NCBI RefSeq assembly: GCF_000373365.1
Contig: NZ_KB891219.1
Span: forward strand, 314,080-378,079
Source: Parafrankia discariae
GTDB taxonomy: Bacteria > Actinomycetota > Actinomycetes > Frankiales > Frankiaceae
Length of the DNA stretch: 64,000 nt
Direction: 5' to 3'
Each line of letters starts with the position of its first letter. Positions within the stretch are counted from its first letter, which is position 1. The position numbers were made by a program, and so were the translations under genes. Shown piece by piece: positions 39,643 to 48,357 of this stretch. The notes beneath the pieces are model-generated. The model did no database searches. It saw nothing but the letters and a program-made list of their open reading frames with translations, and was not told the origin of the DNA.

Positions 39643-41721
39643 GTGACGACGTCGGCGCGTGCGGGCCGGCTCCGGCGCCTCACCGTGTCGCGTGCCGTGT
39701 CGTCGCGGCGGGAATCGGCCCCGGCGGCGACGGTGTCTCACGGCGGTGTTGTCGATAAACCGGCCGGCACTGAGGGAAAACCCCGACCTGTTTCTGGTGT
39801 GATCCCGGATTCACGGTCGGTGACAACTCCGTATTCGGCGTCGGTGTCGATTTCGGCCCGGGAGGTCGCCGGGCCGTGGGCCGTGGCCTCGGGCCGCGTC
39901 GCCGCCGCCGTCGCCGTCCTTACCGTGATCCTCGTTTGGTACCTCGCCAGCCGGGCGCTGATACCGAGCACCATGGTGCGGATGTCGCTGGCGGCGGCCG
40001 CGGTGGCGTGGCTGCCCGCGTTCGGGCTCGGCGGGCGGACCGTCGCGCTCGGCCGGCGCCACCGCAACGACACCGACAGCCTCACCGGTCTGCCGGGCCG
40101 CCGGTACTTCGTGCGGACCGCCTCGCGCTGGCTCGGTGGTGGCCACCGGGCCGGCGGCCCGCCGTCCGCGGCACTCATCCTGATCGATCTCGACCGCCTG
40201 CGGGACATCAACGGAGCGCTCGGTCACGAGCAGGGAGACCGGTTGCTCGCGAGCGTCAGCGCCCGGCTGTCCTCGGTGATCCGCCCGACCGACCTGCTCG
40301 CGCGGGTCGACGGTGACGAGTTCGCGCTGTTGCTGCCGGGCACGGACCTCTCCGGCGCTGAGGGAGTCGTCCGACGGATCCGCGAAGCGCTCCGGCTGCC
40401 CGTGGAGCTGGACGATCTGCCGGTCCAGGCCGACGTCAGCATCGGCATCGCGCACGCGCCCGAGCACGGCCGGGGGGTGCAGGACCTCATGGGGCGGGCC
40501 GAGGCCGCGATGTACGAGGCCAAGCGTTCCCGCAGCGGCCAGCGCGTCTACGGCCCCGACTGCCAGCTCGGCAACCGCACCCGCCTCGGGCTGCGGGCCG
40601 ATCTGCGGGAGGCGTTGGACGACGGCCAGATCGAGCTGCGGTACCAGCCCAAGGCCGACATGCGCAGCGGGCGGATCAGCGGTGTCGAGGCGCTCGTGCG
40701 CTGGCGCCATCCGACCGACGGGGTACGTCCGCCGGACATGTTCCTGCCCGAGATGGAGCGTGCCGGCCTGATGGGCCGGCTGACCCAGCGGGTGCTGGAC
40801 ATCGCGCTGGCGGACTGTGCCCGTTGGCACCGCGCCGGCGCCGAGCTGGCGGTCTCGGTGAACGTGCCGGCGTCGGTCATCGTCGATCCCGGTTTCGTCG
40901 ACCTGGTCCGCAGGTCGCTGCGACGCCACGGCCTGCCCGCGGCGGCGCTTGTCGTCGAGGTCACCGAGGACGGGCTGATCACGGTGCTGGAGAAGGCGCA
41001 GCGAACCCTCGCCGGCCTGCGTGACCATGGTGTGCGGGTCAGTCTCGACGACTACGGCACCGGTCTCTGTTCCCTGGCGTACCTCCGGGAGCTGCCGGCC
41101 GACGAGGTGAAGCTCGACCAACGATTCCTGCGCGACATCGACCGGGACACGTCCGCGGCCGCGATCGTGCGCTCCACGGTCTCACTCGCGCACGCGCTAC
41201 AGCTGCGCATCGTCGCCGAGGGGGTCGAGACGTCACAGTCCTGGCACCACCTCGCCGAATGGCAGTGTGACGAGGTCCAGGGGTACTTCATCTCCCGGCC
41301 GCTGGGTGGCGAGCGGGTGCTGAGCTGGCTGCGGGAGTGGGGCGACCGGTTCCGGCGGCTGCCCTCGCCGGGCGAGGCCCCCGCGACGGGCCCGATCAAC
41401 GTCGGGTCTGTCACCCAGGGGCCCCTGGGTGACAGACCCGACGCCCACGGGGCCGTCGCGCCGGTGGCCGGACCGGGAGCCGTCGCGCCGATCGGGAGCG
41501 GCGCCACCACGGCGGGTGGGAGACGATCAACGCCCCGGCGCGGAGCGCGAGCGGCGCTGGGCGCCCCCGTCGCGTCGCCGCGGCCGGTGCTGGCCGTCCC
41601 GGCCGCCACCGGCCCGCTGTGGCAGGCCGGAGTCCGGTCGCCGTCATCGTCATCGCGTGGTGAACGGGGAAACCCGCGACGGCCGGCCCAGCCTGTTCAG
41701 GACGGGCGTATGGCGGGCTAG
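39643..41721 (+). CDS. Membrane GGDEF-EAL cyclic-di-GMP protein
   Basis: 692 residues from GTG 39643. An unstructured N-terminus (~1-80) and two adjacent membrane helices (~86-130) lead to a GGDEF domain (~145-310) with 'ILIDLDRLRDINGALGHEQG' and the signature changed to 'VDGDEFA' (~221). An EAL domain (~325-570) follows with 'GVEALVRWRHP' (~347), 'SLDDYGTGLCSLAYL', 'KLDQRFLRD' and 'IVAEGVETSQ'. EAL residues for c-di-GMP hydrolysis look intact, so phosphodiesterase activity is likely; the DGDEF site may be active, regulatory or dead. The C-terminal ~110 residues are low-complexity and include the 42-bp palindrome. Adjacent polysaccharide genes make a control role plausible. Confidence 0.92.
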   Translation: MTTSARAGRLRRLTVSRAVSSRRESAPAATVSHGGVVDKPAGTEGKPRPVSGVIPDSRSVTTPYSASVSISAREVAGPWAVASGRVAAAVAVLTVILVWYLASRALIPSTMVRMSLAAAAVAWLPAFGLGGRTVALGRRHRNDTDSLTGLPGRRYFVRTASRWLGGGHRAGGPPSAALILIDLDRLRDINGALGHEQGDRLLASVSARLSSVIRPTDLLARVDGDEFALLLPGTDLSGAEGVVRRIREALRLPVELDDLPVQADVSIGIAHAPEHGRGVQDLMGRAEAAMYEAKRSRSGQRVYGPDCQLGNRTRLGLRADLREALDDGQIELRYQPKADMRSGRISGVEALVRWRHPTDGVRPPDMFLPEMERAGLMGRLTQRVLDIALADCARWHRAGAELAVSVNVPASVIVDPGFVDLVRRSLRRHGLPAAALVVEVTEDGLITVLEKAQRTLAGLRDHGVRVSLDDYGTGLCSLAYLRELPADEVKLDQRFLRDIDRDTSAAAIVRSTVSLAHALQLRIVAEGVETSQSWHHLAEWQCDEVQGYFISRPLGGERVLSWLREWGDRFRRLPSPGEAPATGPINVGSVTQGPLGDRPDAHGAVAPVAGPGAVAPIGSGATTAGGRRSTPRRGARAALGAPVASPRPVLAVPAATGPLWQAGVRSPSSSSRGERGNPRRPAQPVQDGRMAG
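41401..41442. repeat. Perfect 42-bp palindrome inside the GGDEF-EAL coding sequence
   Basis: 41401-41421 (starting gtcgggtctgtcacccaggg) and 41422-41442 are exact reverse complements with no spacer. The symmetry stops sharply at both ends. It encodes part of the C-terminal tail (VGSVTQGPLGDRPD). Confidence 0.96.
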
Positions 41722-41796
41722 CCGAGATGATCGCTTCGGCCCGCGGCATCTGGTCGTGCGCTTCGCCGGTGGTGCGCTCGAGCGGACCCATCCTGG

Positions 41797-41811
41797 ATGG
41801 ATAGTATCCAT
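41797..41811. promoter_or_regulatory. 15-bp palindrome upstream of the tyrosine phosphatase gene
   Basis: ATGGATA-G-TATCCAT, a perfect 7-1-7 inverted repeat in an AT-rich patch 83 bases before the phosphatase start. Likely a repressor or activator site; no family assigned. Confidence 0.5.
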
Positions 41812-41893
41812 TCGAGCACTGTAAGTAGTTGACGTCGTAGGCGGCTGGTGGGGTCGCGGGCAGGCGGCACGGCGAGGATGGGCGGGTAGCGCG

Positions 41894-42577
41894 ATGGCCA
41901 GGTGCTCGGATGGCATCGGGGAGCGGACCGACTGGTCGGTGCTGATGGTCTGCACCGGCAATCTCTGCCGTTCGCCGATGGCTGAGCGCCTGGCCGGGGC
42001 TCGCCTGGGTCGCCTCACGGTGGCGGCGGGCCTGCCGGGCGCACCGGAGCCCTCGGTGCTGGTACGCAGCGCGGGTGTGCGGGCGTTCACCGGCGGGCCC
42101 ATGGAGCCGACGGCCGCGGCGGTACTGCGCGAACGCGGCGCGGACGACACCGGGTTCCGCTCGCGCCAGGTCACCCCCGCGATGGTGGCGGCGGCCGACA
42201 TCGTGCTCTGTGCGACGCGGGCGCATCGGGTCCGCATCGTCGAGATGGCGCCGCGCGCCGTCCGGCGGACCTTCACCCTGCGGGAGTTCGCGCGCCTGGC
42301 GGAGGCGGTGACACCGTCGCGTATCGACAGGCTTGCCGCCGAGGTCGCCGGTCGTCATCCCAGCGGACGGCTGCGCGCCGCCGGGATGGCACTCGGGGTG
42401 GCGAGCGCGGGCGCGCGTGGCGTGGCGCCCCCGGACGATCCCGCTGACGACGACCTTGATGATCCCCTCGGCGGTGGCCTCGACGACTTCCGCGCGTGCG
42501 CGGATGCCATCGAGGCCGCCCTTGAGTCGCTGGACCGGCTACTCGCCGCTCTCCTGGCGGCCACCGCCCCCAGCTGA
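41894..42577 (+). CDS. Low-molecular-weight protein-tyrosine phosphatase-like protein
   Basis: 227 residues. The P-loop CX5R is C20-TGNLC-R26 ('VCTGNLCRSPMAERL'), and 'FRSRQVTPAMVAAADIVLCA' is the usual central segment. The general-acid loop, normally DP(F/Y), appears as 'DDLDDPLGGGLDDF' near 190. It is longer than the usual ~150-160 residues because of insertions at ~35-55 and ~145-185. Such enzymes (Wzb/Ptp type) dephosphorylate tyrosine kinases that control polysaccharide export. Its end overlaps the convergent acyltransferase by 39 bases. Confidence 0.87.
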   Translation: MARCSDGIGERTDWSVLMVCTGNLCRSPMAERLAGARLGRLTVAAGLPGAPEPSVLVRSAGVRAFTGGPMEPTAAAVLRERGADDTGFRSRQVTPAMVAAADIVLCATRAHRVRIVEMAPRAVRRTFTLREFARLAEAVTPSRIDRLAAEVAGRHPSGRLRAAGMALGVASAGARGVAPPDDPADDDLDDPLGGGLDDFRACADAIEAALESLDRLLAALLAATAPS

Positions 42578-44056
42578 CCGCCGCGAGGCTGATGGGAGCG
42601 CCTGCGGGCCGGCTGGGCCGGCCGGCCCAGCGGTGCCGACGGGTTCGGTCGTGCCTGCCGGCAGGACCCGGTCGAGCACCTGGGTGATCTCGGCCGGCTG
42701 GGCGGGGCGTTGCCGGGGAATCAGCCCGTCGACCGCCACCTGGGTCCGCCGTGTGACCGCGGGCCCACGGCCGCTCACGCGGGCGCCGGCGCGGGCGATC
42801 GCCCCTGGTGTCCTGGGCGTCCAGTTCCGCAGCGACAGCGCGCGTGACTCCACCGCGAACCAGCTGGCCGTCGCGAGGAGAAACGTGACGGCCAGGGTGG
42901 AGATGACATACGGAAACGGCCCCATCTTGTACAGGCCGTAGACGGCCGCGAGCTGCTGCACCGGGGATCCGTAGATGTACACGCCGTAGGACAGGTCGAC
43001 CTTCGTGCCGAAGCCCTGGAAGGGAAGGCGGATGGCGAGCCATACACAGAGATAGGCCATCGGCAGCGCGCCGAGCAGGTAATTCCCGGAGGGCTCACTG
43101 ATCGTGCGGAGCGCGGTGCCGGGATCGTAATACGCTATCCCCACCATAACGGCGCTGGCGGCCGCCAGGATCCGGGAACACGGAATTCTCTCGGCGTAGA
43201 CGGACAGCAGGGCGCCGGAGAGGAAGAGCGGCGCGAAGCGGCCATAGCCGGACTCGAAAACGGGGCCGAGCAGCTGGGCCGTACGACCCGGATCAAGCCT
43301 AATGAGGGCCAGTACGGCCAGCACCGCGCCGAGGACGGTCAGCACCACGCGGCCCCGGAGCAGCGAGAAGACGGCGAGTGCCGCGACGCCGAGGTAGCAG
43401 AGAACCTCCCACCACAGGGTCCACAGATTTCCGTTCCAGAGCGCCGGCATACCCGAATCGGCCGGCGGAAAGGGGACTCCGCTGGGGGTTCCCGCGATGT
43501 CGAAGAAGCTCATCCGCGGGGTCAGGTTGTGCAGCACGTACGAGATCGGGCCGTGCGGGCTCGCGGTCAGGTAGCCGGCGAGGGTGCCCCGCATGTACAG
43601 CCAGCCCAGCGGCGCGACGACGAATGCCACCACGAGCTGACACACCCAGAAGGCGGGCAGGATGCGGACGGCCCGGTGCCACAGGTACCGGGCCGTCGTC
43701 CGGCACCGGATCCGGCTCCGGACGATCAGGAACCCGCTGATGACGAAGAACCCGTCGACCGCCATGGCGGCGATGTCGTAGTCCGGCCCGATCCGGGTGG
43801 AGTAGCCGCCGAACGCGATGCCGTGCACGATGATCACTGTGCAGGCGAGGCCCATCCTGAGCGCGTTGAAGCTGTTCGGGGCGACGAAGGCATGGGCAAG
43901 CGTCACGGACTGGCCGGCCGAGGCGTCGCGGCCCGCCGCGCCACGTGACCGTCGGCCCCACGAGGGTCGACCCGGCGGCCGTCGGCCCGGTGCCGGTCGG
44001 TTGGGTGGTCGGTGGTGGCTCCGGTCGCGAGACCACCGACCGAGTGATGTCATCAT
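42539..44056 (-). CDS. Acyltransferase-3 family membrane protein (first copy)
   Basis: 505 residues from ATG 44056, with AGGAG five bases upstream. 'NSFNALRMGLACTVIIVHGI' carries the catalytic His of the family; 'DGFFVISGFLIVRSRIR', 'TARYLWHRAVRILPAFWVC' and 'WNGNLWTLWWEVLCYLGVAA' follow, with about ten membrane helices. These enzymes O-acylate exported polysaccharides or other surface molecules. The C-terminal ~90 residues are a soluble Pro/Gly-rich tail. It is paralogous to the protein at 50659-52011. The open frame continues upstream to 44401 but is not family-like. Confidence 0.9.
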   Translation of the reverse strand: MMTSLGRWSRDRSHHRPPNRPAPGRRPPGRPSWGRRSRGAAGRDASAGQSVTLAHAFVAPNSFNALRMGLACTVIIVHGIAFGGYSTRIGPDYDIAAMAVDGFFVISGFLIVRSRIRCRTTARYLWHRAVRILPAFWVCQLVVAFVVAPLGWLYMRGTLAGYLTASPHGPISYVLHNLTPRMSFFDIAGTPSGVPFPPADSGMPALWNGNLWTLWWEVLCYLGVAALAVFSLLRGRVVLTVLGAVLAVLALIRLDPGRTAQLLGPVFESGYGRFAPLFLSGALLSVYAERIPCSRILAAASAVMVGIAYYDPGTALRTISEPSGNYLLGALPMAYLCVWLAIRLPFQGFGTKVDLSYGVYIYGSPVQQLAAVYGLYKMGPFPYVISTLAVTFLLATASWFAVESRALSLRNWTPRTPGAIARAGARVSGRGPAVTRRTQVAVDGLIPRQRPAQPAEITQVLDRVLPAGTTEPVGTAGPAGPAGPQALPSASRRSAGGGGRQESGE

Positions 44057-44562
44057 CCGCGCTCCTGGGCAGGCAGTGGGCAGCCGATCTCTTTCGCTCG
44101 AAGTCCGCCGCTGGGAGAACAAAGCCGCCACACTGTGATCGTTTTTCTGTGCGCCGGAGGTAGACGATAGGTCTCGGTGTGGCACGGGCGTGGGCACAGG
44201 CGTTGGCGCGGGATAGGCGAGTCGCATCCTGCCGTCCCGCGGTTGACAGAAAAATCCCCGGTCCCGCGCCGTCGCTCCTGGTGGACGCCCTGCGTGTGAT
44301 GGTCGCTTTTCGTCGACCGCGCGGCGTATCGGTTTGCGCTGGTGTGTCGGCGGCGGTGCCGGTGGCGTCGGACCAGGAGCACCCTGTCGGAACCGTGACA
44401 AGAACCGTGCCGCGGCCGATCCTCGCGGCTCCCGAAAAAAGCCCCGGGTGATGTCGCCGGAACATGCGGTATTACGGCTGTGAACCTTCTTTATCCACAG
44501 GCAGCGACGCCACGGACGGCGAAACGAACTGGCGATACGGAACCGGTGCTAGGGTCCGCCTC
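44057..44562. other. Divergent intergenic region between acyltransferase and GT4
   Basis: About 500 bases separating divergent genes. It has short A- and T-tracts (near 44142, 44248, 44436), a TTGACA at 44243 without a clear -10, and a perfect TTATCCACA DnaA-box sequence at 44491-44499. A 90-residue plus-strand frame at 44179-44451 has no family features and I do not call it. Confidence 0.5.
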
Positions 44563-45789
44563 GTGCATCGGATTAAGAGGCATCCGTCGGTGCCAGCCCT
44601 GCCTGGCACCGACCGGTGCCGGGTGCTGCTGCTCGCTCCGTCCAACGGTCTCGGTGGAGGAATAGAGCGCTATCTCTGGACCATTGAGGAATGCCTCCGG
44701 GGCGGGGGCGGCGACGTCCACCGGCTGGATATGCGCCGTCCCGGCAGGGATACTTTCCCCGTTCCTCGTGCCCGTTTCGTCATCGGAGCACTGGCCGCCG
44801 CCCGCGGGCAGTGGCGACCCGACGTCGTCGTGGCGGGTCATCCCAACCTGATTCCGGTCGCCGCGGCGGTCGCCCGGCTGACGGTGGCCCGCCGGGCGTT
44901 CGTCGTGTGCTACGGCGACGACATCTGGGCGATGCGGCGCAGGGACCGGGCGCTGCTGCACCGCGACGCCGCGCTCGTGCCGGTCGCCATCAGCTCCTAT
45001 GGGGCCGGCGTCCTGGCCGCGACCAGCCAGGGGCCGATCATCCGACCCGGCCTCGCCCCGTCCTGGCGGGCCGAGCTGCTGGCGCAGGGCGCGCGTCGGT
45101 CCGCCTCGGCCACCCCGGGTGGCACGTCCGGCGTGCCGACGCTGCTGACCGCGTTCCGCCTCGCCGCCTGGGAGGGCAAGGGCCTGCCCGTCCTGCTGGA
45201 CGCCCTGACGACGGTGCGCCGTGCGCTCGGCGCCGTGCGCCTGGTCGTCGCCGGCCACGGCCCGGCGCCCGAGGACATGCTCACCCTGATCCGCGCGCAC
45301 GAGGACGTCATCGTGCACGAGACTCCCGGCGACGCCGACCTCGCCCGGCTCTACGCGGCGGCGGATCTGTTCGTGCTCTGTACCCGGACCAGGCCCCGAC
45401 CGCCGTACGGCGGCGAAGGGTACGGGATGGTGCTGCTGGAGGCCCAGCTCGCCGGCTGTCCGGTGGTCGGCCCGGCCCGCGGTGGCTCGGGCGACGCCTA
45501 CCAGGACGGGCTGACGGGGGTGACCCCGCGGGACGAGTCCGCCGAGGCGCTGAGCGCCGTCCTGATCGACCTGCTCGCGGACGGGCCGCGGCTGGCCAGG
45601 CTGGGGCGGCAGGCGGCCGAGTGGGCCGAGGCCACCACCCGGCCACAGGACTACACCGGCCGGGTGTTCAGCACGCTGACCGGACGCGAGCTCGGCGGCG
45701 GCGCGCAGCACCCGCGCATACCCGTCCAGCGGACCGCGGCCGAGCAGCCGCGCGACTTCGCCGGGGCCGACCCGCGGAGCTCGCGGTGA
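44563..45789 (+). CDS. GT4-family glycosyltransferase (second copy)
   Basis: 408 residues from GTG 44563; ATG 44464 is an alternative giving 33 more residues. 'CRVLLLAPSNGLGGGIERYL' is the acceptor-side Gly-rich loop, and 'FVVCYGDDIWAMRR', 'LLTAFRLAAWEGKGLPVLLD', 'VRLVVAGHGPAPEDML', 'LARLYAAADLFVLCTRTRPR' and 'EGYGMVLLEAQLAGCPVVGP' match the first-copy GT4 at 31891-33102 segment by segment. It should extend the glycan at the inner membrane face. Its stop overlaps the GT2 gene by four bases. Confidence 0.89.
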   Translation: MHRIKRHPSVPALPGTDRCRVLLLAPSNGLGGGIERYLWTIEECLRGGGGDVHRLDMRRPGRDTFPVPRARFVIGALAAARGQWRPDVVVAGHPNLIPVAAAVARLTVARRAFVVCYGDDIWAMRRRDRALLHRDAALVPVAISSYGAGVLAATSQGPIIRPGLAPSWRAELLAQGARRSASATPGGTSGVPTLLTAFRLAAWEGKGLPVLLDALTTVRRALGAVRLVVAGHGPAPEDMLTLIRAHEDVIVHETPGDADLARLYAAADLFVLCTRTRPRPPYGGEGYGMVLLEAQLAGCPVVGPARGGSGDAYQDGLTGVTPRDESAEALSAVLIDLLADGPRLARLGRQAAEWAEATTRPQDYTGRVFSTLTGRELGGGAQHPRIPVQRTAAEQPRDFAGADPRSSR

Positions 45790-46691
45790 CGGGCAAGCCC
45801 GTGGTGACGGGCAAGACGGTGGCTGTGATCGTCCACTACGGCGGGGTCGACCCGACCGTCAGCCTCGCGGCCCGTCTCGACACGAGCCCCGCCGTCGACC
45901 AGGTCGTGGCCGTGGCCAACGACCTGACGGGCCGCCCGGCCGAGCTCCCCGCCAGCGTCGCCTGGATCGTGCCGCCCCGCAACCTCGGCTTCGGGGGAGG
46001 GTTCCGGTGCGGCACCGACGCGTATCCGTCCGCCAGCACGTACATCCTGCTGAACAACGACGTGCGGCTGGACGAGGCGACCATCGCGGAATGCCTGCGG
46101 GCCCTCGCCGGAGACGACGTCGGAATAGTCGCGCCGACGCTGGTCAACGCCGACGGCCTGCAGTCCGGGGCGGCGGTCACCACCCGGGTGCTCGGCGCGC
46201 CGAGGGTGCTGCGGGTACCGCCGACCGGCGACGTCCACGACGCCGACTGGGTGACCGGCGCCGTCATGTTCGTCAAGGCGCGGTGCCACCGGCAGGTGCC
46301 GATGGACTGCCGTTTCTTCCTCGGCTGGGAGGACCTGGAGTTCTGCCGCCGCGCCCGGCGGGCGGGCTGGCGGGTCCTGCTCAGCCCGGCCCGGGCCTGG
46401 CACACCGGCGGCGCGACGCTGCCGGCGAAGGCGTACGGCTACTACTACACCCGCAACCAGCTCTGGTTCGCGCGGATGTCCGGGTGGCGGGTACGCGCGG
46501 CCCTGATCGCGCTGTGGTCCGGGCTGGTGGTGCTGCCCCGCACGGTGGCGCTGGATCTGCTGCGCCGTCGGGGGACGGCACTGTCCGTCCTCGTCTTCCA
46601 CGGCCTGCTCGACGGCCTGACCCGGCTGCCGTCCGACGACGCGCCGCTGCCGGACGAGCCGCGCGCCGCGCGCTGGTCGCGGTGGGGGTGA
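45786..46691 (+). CDS. GT2-family glycosyltransferase (second copy)
   Basis: 301 residues from GTG 45786. 'TVAVIVHYGGVDPTVSLAAR', 'LNNDVRLDEATIAECLRAL', 'DADWVTGAVMFVKARCHRQV' and 'CRFFLGWEDLEFCRRARRAG' match the first-copy GT2 at 34070-34960 throughout, including the hydrophobic C-terminal region. Rhamnosyltransferase-like GT2; acceptor unknown. Translationally coupled to the GT4 gene before it (GTGA). Confidence 0.9.
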   Translation: MTGKPVVTGKTVAVIVHYGGVDPTVSLAARLDTSPAVDQVVAVANDLTGRPAELPASVAWIVPPRNLGFGGGFRCGTDAYPSASTYILLNNDVRLDEATIAECLRALAGDDVGIVAPTLVNADGLQSGAAVTTRVLGAPRVLRVPPTGDVHDADWVTGAVMFVKARCHRQVPMDCRFFLGWEDLEFCRRARRAGWRVLLSPARAWHTGGATLPAKAYGYYYTRNQLWFARMSGWRVRAALIALWSGLVVLPRTVALDLLRRRGTALSVLVFHGLLDGLTRLPSDDAPLPDEPRAARWSRWG

Positions 46692-46721
46692 CGGCCCGAT
46701 GACAGCTCCGGAGGAGATCCG

Positions 46722-48317
46722 ATGCGCATCCTGATCGCCGACCGGTGGACCGGTGGTTTCCTGGACGAGGCCCTCCCGCCCGAGCACCTTCGGATCGCGC
46801 CGGTGTTCTGGGTCCGGCTCGACCGCATCGACGACCTCTACTTCGTGCGGTCGGCGGACGCCCGGATGCTCGCCACCTACGTCCGCCAGGTCGGGGTGCG
46901 TTCCACCGCGCGCAAGGTGGTCAGCCGGTACCGCGAGCGGAGCCGGAACGAGCGTTTCGTCGGTGTCGGCCTCGGGCTGGTCGTCGGGGCGCCCGACCGC
47001 ACCGGCGAGCGGGCGTCCGACGCGGTGTTCTTCGTCGCGCCCTGCCATCCGGCCTGTATGGAACGGGTGGTGCTGCACCGCGATCTCGTGCGTCCGGCGG
47101 CGGAGCGGGTGGCCGGCGGACCCGTCGTCTACCGGCCGTCGCCGGTGTCGCCGGGTCCGGTGGTGGACTCCGGGCTCGTCGGCTGGTCGCCGAGTTCGGG
47201 TGCCCGGGTCGAGCCCGCCGCCGTCGACCGGCTCGCCGCCTGGGCCGCCGGCGAGGTGGCGGCACCCTCCGCCGGTGGCGACCGCGTCCTGTCGGTCGGC
47301 ACCGCGGTGCGCGAGGTCGACCCGCCGCGCCCGCCGCTGCAGCGCCTGCCGCTGCCGCTGCCGCGCCTGCCGCGTCCCGCGCGGGTGCCGGCCCGGCCGA
47401 CGGCCGCGCTGTTCGGGCTCGGGAACTACGCCAAGACCCAGGTGCTCCCGTTCGTGGCGCCGCATCTGGACGTCGTGCGGGTCCACGAGCTGGATCCCAC
47501 CCAGCTGGGCAACCGGCGCCGGCGCGACGTCTGCTGGGACACCGCTCCCGGCCTGCGGGACGGGGAGCGGGTGGACGTCCTGCTCATCGCGGGCTACCAC
47601 CACACGCACGCGCCGCTGACCCTCGACGCGCTCGCCGCGGGATCGGTGGCCGTGGTCGAGAAGCCCGTGGTGACCTGCGAGAGCGATCTCGAGCAGGTGG
47701 TGAAGGCTGTCGACCGGGGCGGCCGGCTGTTCGCGTGTTTCCAGCGCCGCCACTCGCCCATCAACGACTGGGCCCGGCAGGATCTGCGCCTGCGTGACAG
47801 GACCGGGCCGCTGAGCTACAGCGCGGTCGTCTTCGAGGAGCCGCTGCCGCGTCGGCACTGGTACCGCTGGCCCATCTCGCGCAGCCGGGTGGTCAGCAAC
47901 GGGTGCCACTGGATCGACCATTTCCTGTGGCTCAACGACTTCGCCGCGGTCCGCCGGACGTCCGTCTTCCAGGCCCGCGGCGACGTCGTCACGCTGGCCG
48001 TCGAGCTGGTGAACGACTCCGTGCTCTCCCTGACTCTGACGAGCGCCGGTGGGAGCCGGTACGGGCAGCGTGAGTACACCGAACTGCGCGCGAACGGCCG
48101 CACCGTGCGGATCGTCGACTGGACGCGTTACGAGGCGGAGGACAACCGCCGGGTGTTCCGCCGGCACCGGTTGAACCGCCAGCACAGCTATCCCGAGATG
48201 TACCGCTCCATCTGCACCCGGGTCACCGGCGGGGATCCCGGTGACCCGAGTTCGGCGCTGGCCGCCACCGCCGAACTCACCCTGCGGCTGGACGCGGAGC
48301 TGGAACGGCTCAGGTGA
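46722..48317 (+). CDS. Gfo/Idh/MocA-like oxidoreductase with an unfamiliar N-terminal domain
   Basis: 531 residues. The second half (~225-531) is a Gfo/Idh/MocA NAD(P)-dependent sugar oxidoreductase: 'TAALFGLGNYAKTQVLPFVA' is the Rossmann start, 'GYHHTHAPLTLDALAAG' and 'AVVEKPVVTCESDLEQV' carry the conserved EKP. The first ~220 residues start MRILIADRWTGGFLDEALPP, with 'DAVFFVAPCHPACMERVVLH' near 110; I do not recognise this domain. ATG 46722 has GGAGGAGA just upstream. It probably oxidises or reduces a nucleotide-linked or polymer-linked sugar of the cluster. Confidence 0.82.
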   Translation: MRILIADRWTGGFLDEALPPEHLRIAPVFWVRLDRIDDLYFVRSADARMLATYVRQVGVRSTARKVVSRYRERSRNERFVGVGLGLVVGAPDRTGERASDAVFFVAPCHPACMERVVLHRDLVRPAAERVAGGPVVYRPSPVSPGPVVDSGLVGWSPSSGARVEPAAVDRLAAWAAGEVAAPSAGGDRVLSVGTAVREVDPPRPPLQRLPLPLPRLPRPARVPARPTAALFGLGNYAKTQVLPFVAPHLDVVRVHELDPTQLGNRRRRDVCWDTAPGLRDGERVDVLLIAGYHHTHAPLTLDALAAGSVAVVEKPVVTCESDLEQVVKAVDRGGRLFACFQRRHSPINDWARQDLRLRDRTGPLSYSAVVFEEPLPRRHWYRWPISRSRVVSNGCHWIDHFLWLNDFAAVRRTSVFQARGDVVTLAVELVNDSVLSLTLTSAGGSRYGQREYTELRANGRTVRIVDWTRYEAEDNRRVFRRHRLNRQHSYPEMYRSICTRVTGGDPGDPSSALAATAELTLRLDAELERLR

Positions 48318-48323
48318 CAGGGC

Positions 48324-48357
48324 GGCTCGGATGACCGGACGGCTCGGATGACCGGAC
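48324..48357. repeat. 17-bp tandem duplication across the flippase start
   Basis: ggctcggatgaccggac is repeated exactly at 48324-48340 and 48341-48357. Each copy has an ATG (48331, 48348) and they lie in different frames; only 48348 is in frame with the flippase. Confidence 0.88.

Noticed and set aside
44179..44451. A 90-residue plus-strand frame between the divergent acyltransferase and GT4 genes
   Set aside because: No ribosome-binding site, no recognisable motif and no compositional sign of coding; more likely part of the promoter region.
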